A stretch of 64,000 nt of DNA, taken from NCBI GenBank assembly GCA_932294295.1, contig OW028579.1, forward strand, positions 29,647,250 to 29,711,249, given 5' to 3'. The stretch is from Alitta virens. Lineage: Eukaryota; Annelida; Polychaeta; Phyllodocida; Nereididae. Positions 1-11,900 of the stretch are shown in pieces. The position numbers and the translations under genes were made by a program. Within the stretch, counting starts at the first letter, position 1, and each line of letters begins with the position of its first letter. The notes below the pieces were generated by a model. That model saw nothing but the letters and a program-made list of their open reading frames with translations, did not search any database and was not told the origin of the DNA.

Positions 1-1
1 C

Positions 2-490
2 AATGTGCTTCACCAGCTGGGACGCCGAGTATTGTACTTTGACACAGATTCGGTCATTTATGAATACGATGAGAGTAACTCCAATGAGTACACACCCGAT
101 ATGGGTGATCACCTGGGGCAGTGGACTGATGAGTTGAAGCAGGGTCAGTTCATTTCACGCTTTGTCAGTAGCGGCCCTAAATCGTACGCGTACATAACAA
201 ATACTGGAGAAAGAACAACCAAACTTAAGGGCTTCACTCTGAATCATGAAGTAACAAAACTTCTAAATTTTGACAGTATTTGTAGGTTAGTACTATTTTG
301 GGCCGACCCTGATAACAACCCTCTGCCTCATGATGAGAAACCCCATGTGGAGGTGTCTTACAGTAAAATTTGACGCAATAAATATCAATTTAAACTTTTT
401 AACAGAGAAGAGCTCAAGAAATTCAGAGTTACCTACTCGAAACGCCGACTTCTACGTGGCACATACGATACAGAACCCTATGGGTTTTAG
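2..490 (+). pseudogene. Polinton-type protein-primed DNA polymerase B, C-terminal part, with in-frame stop
   Basis: The frame is open at the left edge, so only the C-terminal part of the polymerase is here. The motif YFDTDSVIY near the start is the family-B polymerase motif C (the DTDS metal-binding aspartates), followed by a KxY-type motif at SYAYI and then the K-L-K-G-F stretch typical of protein-primed PolB of Polintons/Mavericks. The frame meets a TGA at 371-373 but remains open in the same register to a TAG at 488-490, and the downstream part has the basic-rich tail ending in a tyrosine/glycine pattern usual at the end of Polinton polymerases. This points to a point-mutation nonsense change in an old copy, not a true terminus. 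Identity rests on motif recognition, not a database search. Confidence 0.8.
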
Positions 491-686
491 TTTGAGGTAT
501 TCGCAGAGTAGTCGTATCTCAGCACATCTCATTCATTTAGTAACTTTACACGCTACATAGTACATAATATGTGTTTATATTTACGGTAAATTTTTTTCAC
601 TAGAATGCGTATGTGCGTATGTATGCATGTATCCTAAATTATATAACGTTTGCCTCATCATGTTCCCACTGCCATTTTTTTCTATC

Positions 687-717
<31 letters not shown>

Positions 718-915
718 TACGCATGCTTCACTGTTCCATGTATATATTTATTTTATTTGTTTTCAAGTATATTCAGTAGACTTTGGAATTTTAAATAACT
801 GTTTGTATTATCGATGTTCATGTAAGCGTGACTAGAGCGAATGCTCTAGTCGCATGTATCGGTGACTATTTATTGTACTTAAGAATTTGAATGTCTGTGA
901 TATATAATTATGTAT

Positions 916-1192
916 ATTTATATGTGTATATGTATATCGAATCACATGTTTGTACCTGGTAATTTTTATGCTCAGGTGTTACAATAAAATTGAGCCACAG
1001 TGCTTTTTCAAACCGAAGATACTGACTTAACTTTATTTCAATAGTTAGAGTGAATTGATTTATATGTATATCGAATCACATGTTTGTACCTGGAAATTTT
1101 TATGCTCAGGCATTACAATAAAATTGAGCCACAGTGCTTTTTCAAACCGAAGATACTGACTTAACTTTATTTCAATAGTTAGAGTGAATTGA
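916..1192. repeat. Tandem duplication of a ~138-bp segment at the end of the Polinton ORFs
   Basis: Two near-identical copies lie head to tail, about 916-1053 and 1055-1192. Each contains ATGTATATCGAATCACATG, TTGAGCCACAGTGC and ends TTAGAGTGAATTG. They differ at only a few positions (for example TGGTAATT versus TGGAAATT), so the duplication is recent relative to the element. The position between the plus-strand polymerase end and the minus-strand ORF end suggests convergent 3' non-coding sequence. Confidence 0.85.
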
Positions 1193-1336
1193 GAATATTT
1201 ATATAATTTTTTAAGCCTTTTCTTCAACAACATGAAAGTCACAGGCACCTTCTTTTTTTCAAGTATGTAGGAAAATAAACAAAATCGCTTGTTTGACAGT
1301 TGAGAATATTTATTAAACAAACAAAATCACAAAGGC

Positions 1337-2008
1337 CTATTCAGCCACGGGTGGAATTACATTTGGCTGACTAGGAATTTCAGCTGTATTTCTTTTAACA
1401 ACTAGTTCATAGCATGAATCTATCAGTCTTTCAGTCACATGTTCTGATGGCACAACAAACTTTACAACTTCTTCTTCAATTCTGACTACTCCACCGACAT
1501 AGGTAAAAATATCATAAATTTCACTTAAGAAATACAGTCTCTTGTGGTTGAGCATAGATGCAACAGCCTCGACGATCTGTAGCACTCGGTCCTTGGACAC
1601 TTTCTCTTCGATAGTGCTCCTGACTACTGCTGCTGAAGGGGGCATGTCAGTCATTGTGTGACCTGTCGCTGTCAGTAGATTGTTGTAATACACACATTGA
1701 GTGATTTCGAGTTTAGAAGGTCTCAGTACCTGAGTGACGTTGATAGTATATGCACTGGGATCATTGTCCTCTCCAGGTGATGACTCGATGTAGCTCTGGA
1801 CACTGGCTTCGCACTGTTCACGTGTCCTGTACACGGACAGAGAATGGAGACCTCTTTTTTCGATAGACCATCCATAGCAGTTGATTGTAGGGCACTCTTC
1901 AAGATGAGAATGTTTATCAGCATCATTCCCTCCTGGCTGAGGTGTACTTATCACCTCATAAAGTTTGTCAAATGAAGAGTGAAGTTTTTCGAATTCCTCG
2001 CGTCGCAA
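1337..2008 (-). CDS. Polinton-associated hypothetical protein (223 residues)
   Basis: An intact open frame of 223 codons, converging on the polymerase remnant. I do not recognise a named domain. The protein is mixed alpha/beta in composition, with a YRTREQCE segment in the middle and a C-terminal half rich in valine/glutamate. Its start lies 10 bases after the stop of the next upstream minus-strand ORF (2019-2561) and is offset by one base in frame, so the two may be separate genes in close order or one gene of about 400 codons broken by an indel. Location next to PolB and the membrane-protein ORF makes it part of the same Polinton-like element by inference. Confidence 0.55.
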   Translation of the reverse strand: MRREEFEKLHSSFDKLYEVISTPQPGGNDADKHSHLEECPTINCYGWSIEKRGLHSLSVYRTREQCEASVQSYIESSPGEDNDPSAYTINVTQVLRPSKLEITQCVYYNNLLTATGHTMTDMPPSAAVVRSTIEEKVSKDRVLQIVEAVASMLNHKRLYFLSEIYDIFTYVGGVVRIEEEVVKFVVPSEHVTERLIDSCYELVVKRNTAEIPSQPNVIPPVAE

Positions 2009-2018
2009 ATTGATGGTC

Positions 2019-2561
2019 TTACTGTGAAGAAATTGTCACATTGGCTATACTCTCCTGTTCGACCTTGGGGTGTAGTACGGATAAAAAGTACAGCTCCTCC
2101 TTGTTATACTTTTGGAACTTTGTGATCATAAGAAATTGCTTCTTAGTCAATCTCATTTCCAGGGCCTTATGGTTCACGAGTGCGTCCAGTAGTGCATCGG
2201 CTGATTCTTTCATTTTCTCAAATGACTTCTTTGCAATGTGCACATTTCGCCACTTGCCTGTATCGTCGTTGTGTCTGGACACCGTTATGTATCCAGCCTT
2301 GTACTGCAAGGCTACATGTGCAACGACACGTGTCTTATCGGACAGGCAGATAGTCATTCCACTGGAACCCTGAGGAGTCTGAGCATCAAGCTGGCTGGTT
2401 GTCATATTGTGAGCTGAGTGATTCCTTTTTAGACGAAAAGAAGCAAGTGCCGCTGTGTCTGGATGGTACTGCTTATATACGTTTTGGACTAACGTTTGGC
2501 CAACGTTCATGTAAATATTATGGTAATAAGCTATTGGCAAGCCAATCACTGGTGGTATCAT
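2019..2561 (-). CDS. Polinton-associated protein with possible PC4-like segment (180 residues)
   Basis: An intact frame on the minus strand between the two other element ORFs. Residues about 70-130 run as strand-rich sequence (VVAHVALQYKAGYITVSRH) followed by a charged helix (KKSFEKMKESADALLDAL). That order loosely resembles the PC4/p15 single-strand-DNA-binding fold, but the match is by eye and weak. The N-terminus (AYYHNIYMNVGQTLVQ) looks like sequence I associate with invertebrate Polinton proteins. Whether it continues into the 1337-2008 frame through a one-base shift is open. Confidence 0.5.
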   Translation of the reverse strand: MIPPVIGLPIAYYHNIYMNVGQTLVQNVYKQYHPDTAALASFRLKRNHSAHNMTTSQLDAQTPQGSSGMTICLSDKTRVVAHVALQYKAGYITVSRHNDDTGKWRNVHIAKKSFEKMKESADALLDALVNHKALEMRLTKKQFLMITKFQKYNKEELYFLSVLHPKVEQESIANVTISSQ

Positions 2562-2628
2562 AACCGACTGTCCTGAGGCTATGCGGTGTTAGAGTAATCA
2601 ATGTATATACGCGATGGTGGACATTCAG

Positions 2629-2970
2629 TCAAAGTTTGCGCGAGGACAATGTTGGCTGGGGCAACATTATTCCAAGGGATGAAGATAGGAGAGCATTCCA
2701 CAAATTGCTATCGCTATTACGTAGAGAGAGATTAGCTATGCACGTGATAACAACAATATACAGAATAACCACCTGGCAAATGAAAATAACTTCATTTTTA
2801 GGTAGAATTAGACAGAAAAGTTTCCAATTGCTTGTACTCGCAACAGAGTGAATATCTATTACACCTGGAGAACTAGGTTCATCTGAACTAGGTCCAGAGT
2901 TTTCATATTTCACCTCAGTACGGTGAGGAGGTAAACCTCCTATGAATTTTTCCGTAACGTCCTCACCTTC
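2629..2970 (-). CDS. Polinton-associated small single-pass membrane protein
   Basis: The frame spans 2629-3015. An internal ATG near 2970 (MEGEDVTEKF) gives a more natural start, with an acidic, serine/proline-rich N-terminal region before a hydrophobic segment (EVIFICQVVILYIVVITCIANL). That segment would be one transmembrane helix. It is followed by SDSNLWNALLSSSLGIMLP. A helix followed by DSNLWxALLSSxLGxxLPxP is a pattern I associate with a small protein encoded by invertebrate Polintons. It is the most upstream of three minus-strand ORFs that converge on PolB. Function unknown. Confidence 0.6.
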   Translation of the reverse strand, partial: EGEDVTEKFIGGLPPHRTEVKYENSGPSSDEPSSPGVIDIHSVASTSNWKLFCLILPKNEVIFICQVVILYIVVITCIANLSLRNSDSNLWNALLSSSLGIMLPQPTLSSRKL

Positions 2971-3015
2971 CATTGCACCGAGCACAAATGAACGCGATAG
3001 ACTATGTATCACCAT

Positions 3016-4390
3016 TATGAAGTAATAATAAAGATATCTTACACTGACCTACCTACCATTACTACAACTACTACTACCACTCCTACTACTACATGACCCC
3101 TAAGCTATACAAGTTTTTTATGTCATTAATAAGCTCGAGGCAATTACACTAATCCCCTGAAGCTAAGACGTCATGTGAACGTTCCAAACTAATTAGCATA
3201 AATTAACCGGAGCCCCCGGGGGTCACCAGTGGAGCTTGGACAGCCATAGCTGGATATGATATCATATCCAGCTGTAATATCATCGGGGCACTAAAGTAGT
3301 GGTGTTACTTCTACAAGACTCAGGTTAGCAGTTCTTAGGCTAACAAATTTGTAATCGTCGAGAGTTGTAATGTGCAGTGCACACTGGTGTTCGGAGCTTT
3401 AGAAAGTACTGCTACTCAGACATCAGCATGAATCTTTTAATATTAACTTTATTCAGGATCTTCCAATTGAACCACAGTGAAATTTTCTGACTTGCAAGCA
3501 TGGGTCGCCTCACTACAGGATGGCAAAGTTTGGGTGAAGACCTGAGGTCATATAATGATTCATATTGAACAATGCAGGGCAGCATGCAATTGCATGAGCT
3601 CCCCCAACTGTATCAGAACAATGACTGCTTGCTAATTAGCTTGGGATATTTCCATCTAGGACAGAGTAGAAATGAAAACTCGAATCACACTACATTGGAT
3701 GGAAAGTTGGAAGGACTGCATAGAGGAGGATGCAGGGGACAAGAGTGAGAGGAGGAGGATCAGCGCCAGTGACCTCACTTAAATTGGAAATAAAGCCTAA
3801 AGAAGGAAACCCAATTATGTTCCTGTTGCAGTTCACTGAGCAAAATAAGAGATCAGCTACCTGAAGGCAAGGACGTCCTTGCTGAAGGTTACACTTGAAG
3901 GTCCAACACAGTCACTTCAGCACAACCAGGCCCCATGGGAATCAAGCCAGTGCATTCATGTTTCAACACCAGCATATTCTAAACACTCGGTCCCCCTGAA
4001 GACAAGCTCCTGTCTCCACCTGCTCCTTTCATGAGGGTTGTGGTTAATACTAACCAAGCCACCTTGGGTGTGCATAATCCATGGAGTGTTGAGATGTCTC
4101 AAAGTGACTTTCATGTCAATTATTGTTACTCTTTCCAAGAAAATGAGGCCACTGCTAGTATCCTGGAGATGGATCAGTTTGCAATCATTGTTCTAGGGAA
4201 TCAATACACTCCTTTTTTAAGCATAAAAACAGAACTATGTTGATATCATCCTAAAGCTGCTTTGGTATTGCATTGTGACACCTGACAGCCACCTTTTGGT
4301 GGCATAATCTACATGGGCTCAAGCAACCTGATCCAGGGAAGGATCACTTCTGCTGCAGACTTAAAGTTTGCAGACTTAAATTAAGAATAG
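3016..4390. other. Intergenic, no supported gene
   Basis: Short open frames here overlap each other and lack domain or splice support. The stretch holds a perfect 26-bp palindrome (3248-3273) and a C/G-rich near-palindrome around 3210-3225. It may include the outer end of the Polinton, but I see no terminal inverted repeat partner inside the window. Confidence 0.5.
3248..3273. repeat. Perfect 26-bp palindrome
   Basis: The sequence reads AGCTGGATATGAT then its exact reverse complement. It can form a 13-bp hairpin without a loop. Function is unknown. Confidence 0.9.
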
Positions 4391-4530
4391 CAGGGGCTTA
4401 GTTCAGTGGTAGCATGTTAGGCTGCCAACCACTGGGTCATGCGTTCATATCCAGTCCACTCTGGAAGGTTGCTTCATCATTCGCCTCATTGCCTTGGCAC
4501 CTGCCTGTCCTGATCAACCCTACCAGGTGA
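4391..4530 (+). mobile_element. tRNA-derived SINE (family 1, subtype with TTCATCATTCGCC body)
   Basis: The 5' part looks like a tRNA gene: GGGGCTTAGTTCAGTGGTAG resembles box A and GCGTTCATATCCAGTCC a decayed box B. The body contains GGAAGGTTGCTTCATCATTCGCC and CCTGCCTGTCCTGATCAACCC, shared almost word for word with 53858-54025. It ends near an A-rich tail. Decayed promoter boxes and lack of a tRNA fold argue against a real tRNA. Confidence 0.8.
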
Positions 4531-4756
4531 AAAAACATGGAATATAAAACTAGACTCACCCAACCATCCTTGAAGTTTAAGGCCTGGCATTGTTTTACAT
4601 TATTCACTGAAGTTCAGTATATTTGCATTAAAAAAAAAAAAAAATTTCCATATGATTGTAAACATGCTGAGGTGTCACCTGTATACAAAAAGAAAGAACA
4701 GCTTGTTAAATATTGTTAAAAGCAATTGTCGTCCAGTCATTTGTAAAAAGAGGTAT

Positions 4757-5330
4757 CCCCCAAGGTAGTTTAATGGGGCCTGTCCTCTTCAATGTCTTCA
4801 CTAATGACTTAGTTATTTAAAGTGTAATAATGCTGATGACAATACACTGTCATTTTAATAGTAAAACTGAACAAAAATGAACTTAGAAAGAGCCTGTGAT
4901 ATTGCTGTTCAGTGGTTCAAGAACAATTACATGAATGTAAACCCAGATAAATTTCAATTTATGATATTAAGCAGTAAACCATGCAATAATGATGTTAGTC
5001 GGACCGTTTGTAGTAATGATATATCAGCCTCTGACCATATATGTGTATTGGGTATTGACAATAGACTGAACTTTGGAACTCATGTCAATAAAATCTTGAA
5101 ATGCTGTCCAAAACAAACTAATGAAATTAGCCGTTTGATGTATGTTCTCGGCAAGACTAAAATATAAAATACCTATCTTGTATATCATGGTTGCAGAAAA
5201 ACTGATTCCAGGAATCTAAAGAAGATGTTAAAGTTTGTATATTGTGATTTCACTCCTTGCTATCTTGATCTGCTGTTAAAAGCTGGTAAACCTTTACTAT
5301 ATGCACAAAGGCAACACCAAAATTATTAAA
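4757..5330 (+). mobile_element. Non-LTR retrotransposon fragment (CR1/Jockey-like reverse transcriptase)
   Basis: Conceptual translation gives the RT motif PQGSLMGPVLFNVFTNDL near 4757, then a decayed ADD motif, then an open stretch at 4877-5167 reading WFKNNYMNVNPDKFQFM and VLGIDNRLNFGTHV, which is the usual sequence after the RT catalytic box in CR1/Jockey-type elements. Stops and frame changes show that it is dead. Confidence 0.8.
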
Positions 5331-5845
5331 GAAAGAAAGCATATATGCGCACAGAGATGCTAGAAAACTGTTGTTTTTTATGTACAATATGGACTCTGCT
5401 TACCTTGTAACTACTGCCTCGTCTTTCATTGGTGTATCTTACTCATATTTTGTTATTCATGCTCATTTTGGTGACAGGTGCTTGCACTTTTGTTGAGTGT
5501 TAACTGTACTTTACCAAGCTTAAATACAATTTCCTTTCTTTACTTTTGTGATTAGTGTAATTATTATAGAATTTTACATCCATATAAATTTTGATTCGAT
5601 GACCAACCTGTAAGTCCCATGTGCAATCTGTGCCAAGTTTTAATGTCAACCACTGCTCCAGTGTCACTAGATATGAAACATGCCACTGTTTCTTTTAATA
5701 AGGGGCACAAGAATGTATTTGAAAATGTAGGCCAGAAATGTTTGCATATTTTAATCAGTGCCAAACTATATAATACACAACACAAATTTTATAAAAAAAA
5801 TACAGACTTGTTGACAATATTTTGGTGCAAAATTATATATCATTC

Positions 5846-5851
5846 TTTATT
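5846..5851 (-). promoter_or_regulatory. Candidate polyadenylation signal of gene A
   Basis: AATAAA on the minus strand, about 118 bases after the gene A stop codon. Gene B has the same hexamer at nearly the same distance from its stop. Confidence 0.55.
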
Positions 5852-5968
5852 TAATGGAATCATAATCCTGTGACATACATAAAATAACACAACCCACATG
5901 AATCAGAAATTAAAAATGGCAAAAATAATTGAAAACAGTGGTTAATATATTTGGATCTCATTTTAGAC

Positions 5969-8900
5969 CTATAAGAGTTCAACAATTATGTTGTTCATTT
6001 CAATCTCACACACTTTAATCACTTCTTGTGGGTTTATGACACCTTCATTAAAAACGAGGACCATTTCCCGACAGCCACCAGGGGGACACTCACATTTTAG
6101 ATCACAGTGCTCCCTGGTGGAAGAAGTTGACATGAGTGTACACATGACTTCATCTCCACATACAGGTGTGCACATCTCATTGCCTGGTGCATCTTTGAAT
6201 GATCTAGCAAACAATTGCAATGTGAGCTTCATGCAAGATGCATCAAACAGATTACAACTAAGATTGCTTCCATGGAGAGTGGTCTGAATTGTGTTGCTCT
6301 CAGTCAGTAATTCTCCATTTAGAATAACAACCACTGGGGTTGGCCTTGATGTAGAAGTTGTTACAAATTCATAGCAGGTTTCATTATTACCATCCGCCAT
6401 GTAAAGAGTGGAGTCGTTTTTGTGAATATTTTTTGGAACCCACTGACGTATATTCACTGGAAGAGAAACAAGGGTTATATACTGTTGGTTATTGTATATT
6501 GAGTGTATATTGATTGTGTATTGATTATATATGGATTATATATTGATTGTATATGGATTTGTATATGGATTGCATATTAATTGCATATTGATTGCATATT
6601 GATTGCATATTGATTGAAGTCTCCACTCAAAGGTATGATGCATGCCGCTTTATGGAGAGGGAAGTTTACAGAAATGAAAACATAAATTTATTGAATATGA
6701 TAATAAATAAAAACATAGGCTGCGCTGCAGCAAAACCCTCAGTGAACCCAATATAGGCATTATTAAAACTGTCCAGTGTTTGTCTGACAAGCAGGAGGGC
6801 GGGCGTTACACTTTCATTTCAAAAGCAGAACTCTAACACACACCTTCGTTTCCAGAACTGAACTCTAACACTAATTCTTACTCCAATGACATTTCATACA
6901 TTAACACTCTATATGGCTTACTGGTGCCTTTTGATAGTTACACTGACATGTCTCAGCTATGTTTTACAAAATTTGGGAAAATATATTTCTTGAGTGTTTA
7001 CAATAAAAATGTATATAGTGTGTGCGATGGACCAAAACGATTGCCACTTGGCCTACAGAGCCGGTTACACAATACTAATTAGAGTCCAAGAAGTCCTCTT
7101 TTTTTAACTCTTGAATTTTGTTCCTTATATTCTGACAGGTGTGAAATAGTTAATCCATACTGTTCAGACTTTCAGAGTAAAGCCAAGTGAGCATCAAAAG
7201 TATTGTATATCCTTTTCCTGCCATTAAATTTTTCTGTTTGGAAGATTTTATGCATAATACGGAGTAATATGTACAGGAGTACATGCAGTAAATGCCAGGA
7301 GTGAGCAAAGATATACAACATAATTCGACTCTTCACAGCAAAAAGGGACCTAATGAAATATTTTGATTTTAAGAAATGAGCAATTTGTAATTTAAGGTTG
7401 GTTTCATCTATGGTTTCATTAAATGCACGCCTGGTACATCAAGGACAAGATTGAATTTTGGCATGCAGGTTTAATAGGCGGTCTTCTTCAGATTTATATA
7501 AACAATTGCCATTAAAGACATGCTATCTTAATATTTTTGGGTTACTGGGGGAACTTACTGCACTTTATTAACCTTACACAACCACGTATCATTTCGAGCA
7601 ATACTAAATATACAACCAGTAAGAACCTTATTTCGCTGACTGAGGAATGCAGAATTTGTGCTGATTCTCAGTGCAAAAAGGATCTTAGTCTGCTTATGTA
7701 CCTCTGAAAAATGCCAGTAGTTGATGCAAAAAGGTACTTAAGGCAATTATGGTCCTTTTTGTACTCAAATTCTTATTGTGTTTGCTACATTCTTTCATGC
7801 AAAAAGGCACATTACAGATTGATGACATTAAATAACAATTTTAGGGGCAAAAGAAGTCAGAGAATTGTAGCTAGAACTGTTTTACTGTCTAAGCTGCCTC
7901 TGCTCAGCTAGAACTGTTTTACTGTCTAGAGTGGCTAGTACGAGCGTGGTCGATTCAAGATGATTTGCCATATCTGGTGGGTTCCCTACAACATAAACAA
8001 TATTTCTAGGTACCGTTAGAATTGTTAGTCAGACAAAAAACTTTTCTCCAAGTTTGAAGCTGGATGTATTATGGACATCACAACTATTGAACTGATGACG
8101 TTGTTATGACGTGATGAGGTAGTCTCTTTCTGGACCTTTGGTCGAAAGGGCGATGTTTTGCCCATTTGCCATAGGATTAAATGTATTTTTGTACATTTTT
8201 GGGACACTATTGTTGGGCATGACCACTGTGTAGACTCGTTTTAGGACAACTTTCTATGGGAAGTGAGCTTTGCTCATATTAAGTTCACTAGAATTATCAA
8301 CACAAGAGCATGTTCCCTTAACTAATCTACAACTAAGATTATCATTTCTATGTCCAAAATAGTCATATATAGCCTATGACAATGCTTCCTAAGGAATATA
8401 TATGAAATTCAGCAACATTGTAATGCCACATAAAGATGTTGGGTATAATTTCATACAATATAGACCTTTAAGGTTTGTATTTACTTGTATTTAAATAAAT
8501 AAAGTCTAAATACAAATAAATACAGATCTTAAAGGTTTATTTTGTATGGAATGATACACAACACACCAATTGTAATGCCTTCATAAGAGACTGTTTACTC
8601 TCAACTGAAGGAACTATACATTATCAATTGCCATATTCCCTTCAAAAGTTACTGAATTGTTGGGTTGCTGATTTGCTATAAATATATGGCATTTATACTA
8701 GTTTAACAACGACTTTACAGGTGTATATTATGAAAACAATCATGAATAAGTATTTAGGTCAAGTGAAAGTAATATAGATCATTATGCAACTAATTATTAT
8801 GAAATTGCTAATTATAAACAAAAATGTTTAATGGGTTGAGTATGGCAATACTATGATCAAATATTTAATAATTATATGCACCTGAATTATACAACATTTA

Positions 8901-11900
8901 TGGCTGTCATTGCTAAGAATGGGATGCTAAGGAATATAAAGGAAGCAACATAATTTTCCCTATTTTTCCCTAATTTAGACAATTCTATAGTATTTACGGC
9001 TATGAGACCCCAAAAAGGCACTACTGCATTATTTTAGACATATTATGACAAAGTTTTAAGCATGTAGGTGAAGTAGTGTCAGAGTTATGCTCAAGAAAGA
9101 AAAGTAAATATTTAATTTATATTTTCCAAATTTTGTAGAACATAGCCAACATATGTCAATGTGACTATCAAAAGGCACCACTAGGCCATATAGTGTATTA
9201 CTGTGTGAAATTTCATTAGCCTAAGGGTAAGTGCATTAGTGTGAGAGTTCTGCTCCAGAAACGAAAGTGTTACTCCTGCCCATCCGCCCACCCACCTGTT
9301 CGTCGGACAGACATTGATGATAACAATAACCATTTTCAAACTTTATTCGCTGAGGGTTTAAACTGTGATACTATTGATAGATTCAACACTGGAGCAAAGT
9401 TGTACTTTTAAATGTTTATTTTAAGGTGCCACTTAAAAAACTGTTTTAACCATGACAAATATTTTCAAAAAAGAAAAAAAACTTTAAGTAAATTCCTAAA
9501 ATAACACTAGAACCAATAGCAACAGTCATGCCAACTTTCATGCCAACTGTTATGCCAACTTTTATGCCAACTGTTCTGCCAACAGGTCACTCTAAAACAA
9601 GACTTCAGCTTTTGAGAAATTTAATGCTACCAAGGCATGCTCAGTATTAGACCATTTAATGATAATTTTGCATTATTAAAAACAAGCATACATACCACAA
9701 GTTCCAGAAATATCATCAGAGAGGCCAACAGGGAACACACTGGGCTCATAGAATCTTGTATAATAGGTGGCGGAACAGGTTTTACCTGAGCAATACCAGG
9801 ATCCAGAATTAAATGGATTTAGAGACCTGCAAGGACACCAAGGAATAATGCTGATTACAGCAGTTTCAAAGACTTCAAAACTAAACTCCAATTGATAGTT
9901 GATATCACACATGTGCATCTATATTTTTAATGGCCATTAAAATTAGTTCCGAGGCTAAGTTGGCCCAGAGAGCTGTTGTTTAATAGCCATTTAATTTCAC
10001 ACAGGTCCCCTTTGATGTCCTATGTTAGTCTGCGGTCCTAGCAAACTTTGAGAGCCTCACTTTCAATATAAGGATTTCCCAAAAGTTATTTCAGCTTGGT
10101 CCATATTGTGTGTGCATAGTAGGGAATACCTTACCTACCACATGGTGGTCAATTACAAAGTTTTCCAGTGAAAATCCGTCCAGGTGTCATGTCAACTTGA
10201 ATTCATGAATATTTCTCAGGGAAAAAAAAAATCCCATTCCCCCTAACACTGTTGAAATATTGTAGGATATGCATAGATAATAAATTAATTATAATTGATT
10301 TATTATTGATATATCATGATCCTTAATTATGCTGTGCTATGTTCACTCCAGTTCTTTATATACTGTTCATTGGCTTCTTTATCCTTAAATAAAACCTTTT
10401 ATTTATTTATATGATGGGTAGGAGAACAATTGTGTATGCAATACAGTTATGAACATGAGAGCACATGGGTGCTATTTATAAAACATTTTGGAATCCCCTT
10501 CCTTTATTTGGCCAATCAGCACACAGTTATTTGGGGTTTAAACCCCTTAAATGTTTATCAGCTGGGGTCATAAATCCAGACACCAGATTATCTGCCCATC
10601 ATTAAAAGACCATCGCGACTTACATAGAACGCAATAAAACCAGAGCTTTCCCCTCCTTCTCTAGTAACTCCATGGTGAATCCAAGACTCACACTAAATGT
10701 GACAGCTCTTCTGCCAATAGGCATCCTAGTTTCCAAGTCAGATACATACAGCTAGCTAGGTATAGGAAGCACTAGGTATAGGGAGCACTAGGTGTATGAA
10801 GTGCTAGGTATAGGGAGTGCTAGGCACAGGGAGTGCCATTGATAAGGAATGTTAGGTAACAGGGAGAGCTAGAAAATCAGAATGAGTGCTAAGGGGGGGG
10901 GGGGGGGGCGGGGGGTTTGAGGTCTCGAGGAGGCCCAGGACTTTCAATGGCCGGTTATAGGCAATTAGACATTAAAAAAGGCTAGTTGTGCAAATGGCTA
11001 ACCTATGAATATCTCCTGTTTGGTTTTGAAAATACATTTATTTTTCGTGTGTGTTCACAGAGGAACTAAAATTGTGCATCAGACTTACCTGTGAAAATGT
11101 CCTTTCTAGTTATACTAAATGCATTTTATTTTGTGTGTGCTAAAAGAGGAAACTACAACTGTGCAAATGGCGGACTTGTGAGTATTACATATCAATATTC
11201 ATAGGGTATTTTTTGGATCACTCCATATAGAGTACCTGGAGTAGTCTGCATTGTAATACACAGGTCTTCCTTTACATGTCTCATTGCTGATGAAGTAATG
11301 GCCGCTGCAGCCTGCATAAAGGTTACCTCCTCCAGGCTTTTCCCAATAGACGTGTTCACAACCTGAAAAATGATTAAACTCTTCATTGTCTTCAACAGAT
11401 GATGAAATGAATCTAAATGACCCACAAAAATATTTCACAATGATGATTGTTGGATAGACATAAAATGGAGCAATAAATACTTAAGGACATCCATTGTAAG
11501 ACAATAAGGATGCTTCAACCTTACATTCAGTAATGGTTTTTGCATGCAATTTGAATCACTATCTGTAACATTTTTTTAAGTATATTATCGAGTTTTACTT
11601 AGGTTAATTGGCAGCTAATATTTGATACTGTTTTTATTAAATTCCTGTTAACTGTGTTATTTTATTTGAAGTTTAAAGATGTTTACAATGCCAATCAAGT
11701 TAACAAGGAATTTATTGGTAATATCATGACTTAGTTGGCTGTAATGATTAATGCATCCAACAAACAGTCTCACTCTGTAAAAGCTGACCTTGAAAATAAA
11801 CTTATCAATAACTGAAGACTCAAATTGCACTGTTTTTGGGTCAAGACGTTTGTATCATCAGTCTTTATACTTTCAGCTCTCACAAGATTACCTTTATCTA

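Noticed and set aside
9240..9600. ATGCCAACT direct repeats near 9527 as a regulatory array
   Set aside because: Only four short imperfect units in an intron; likely slippage.
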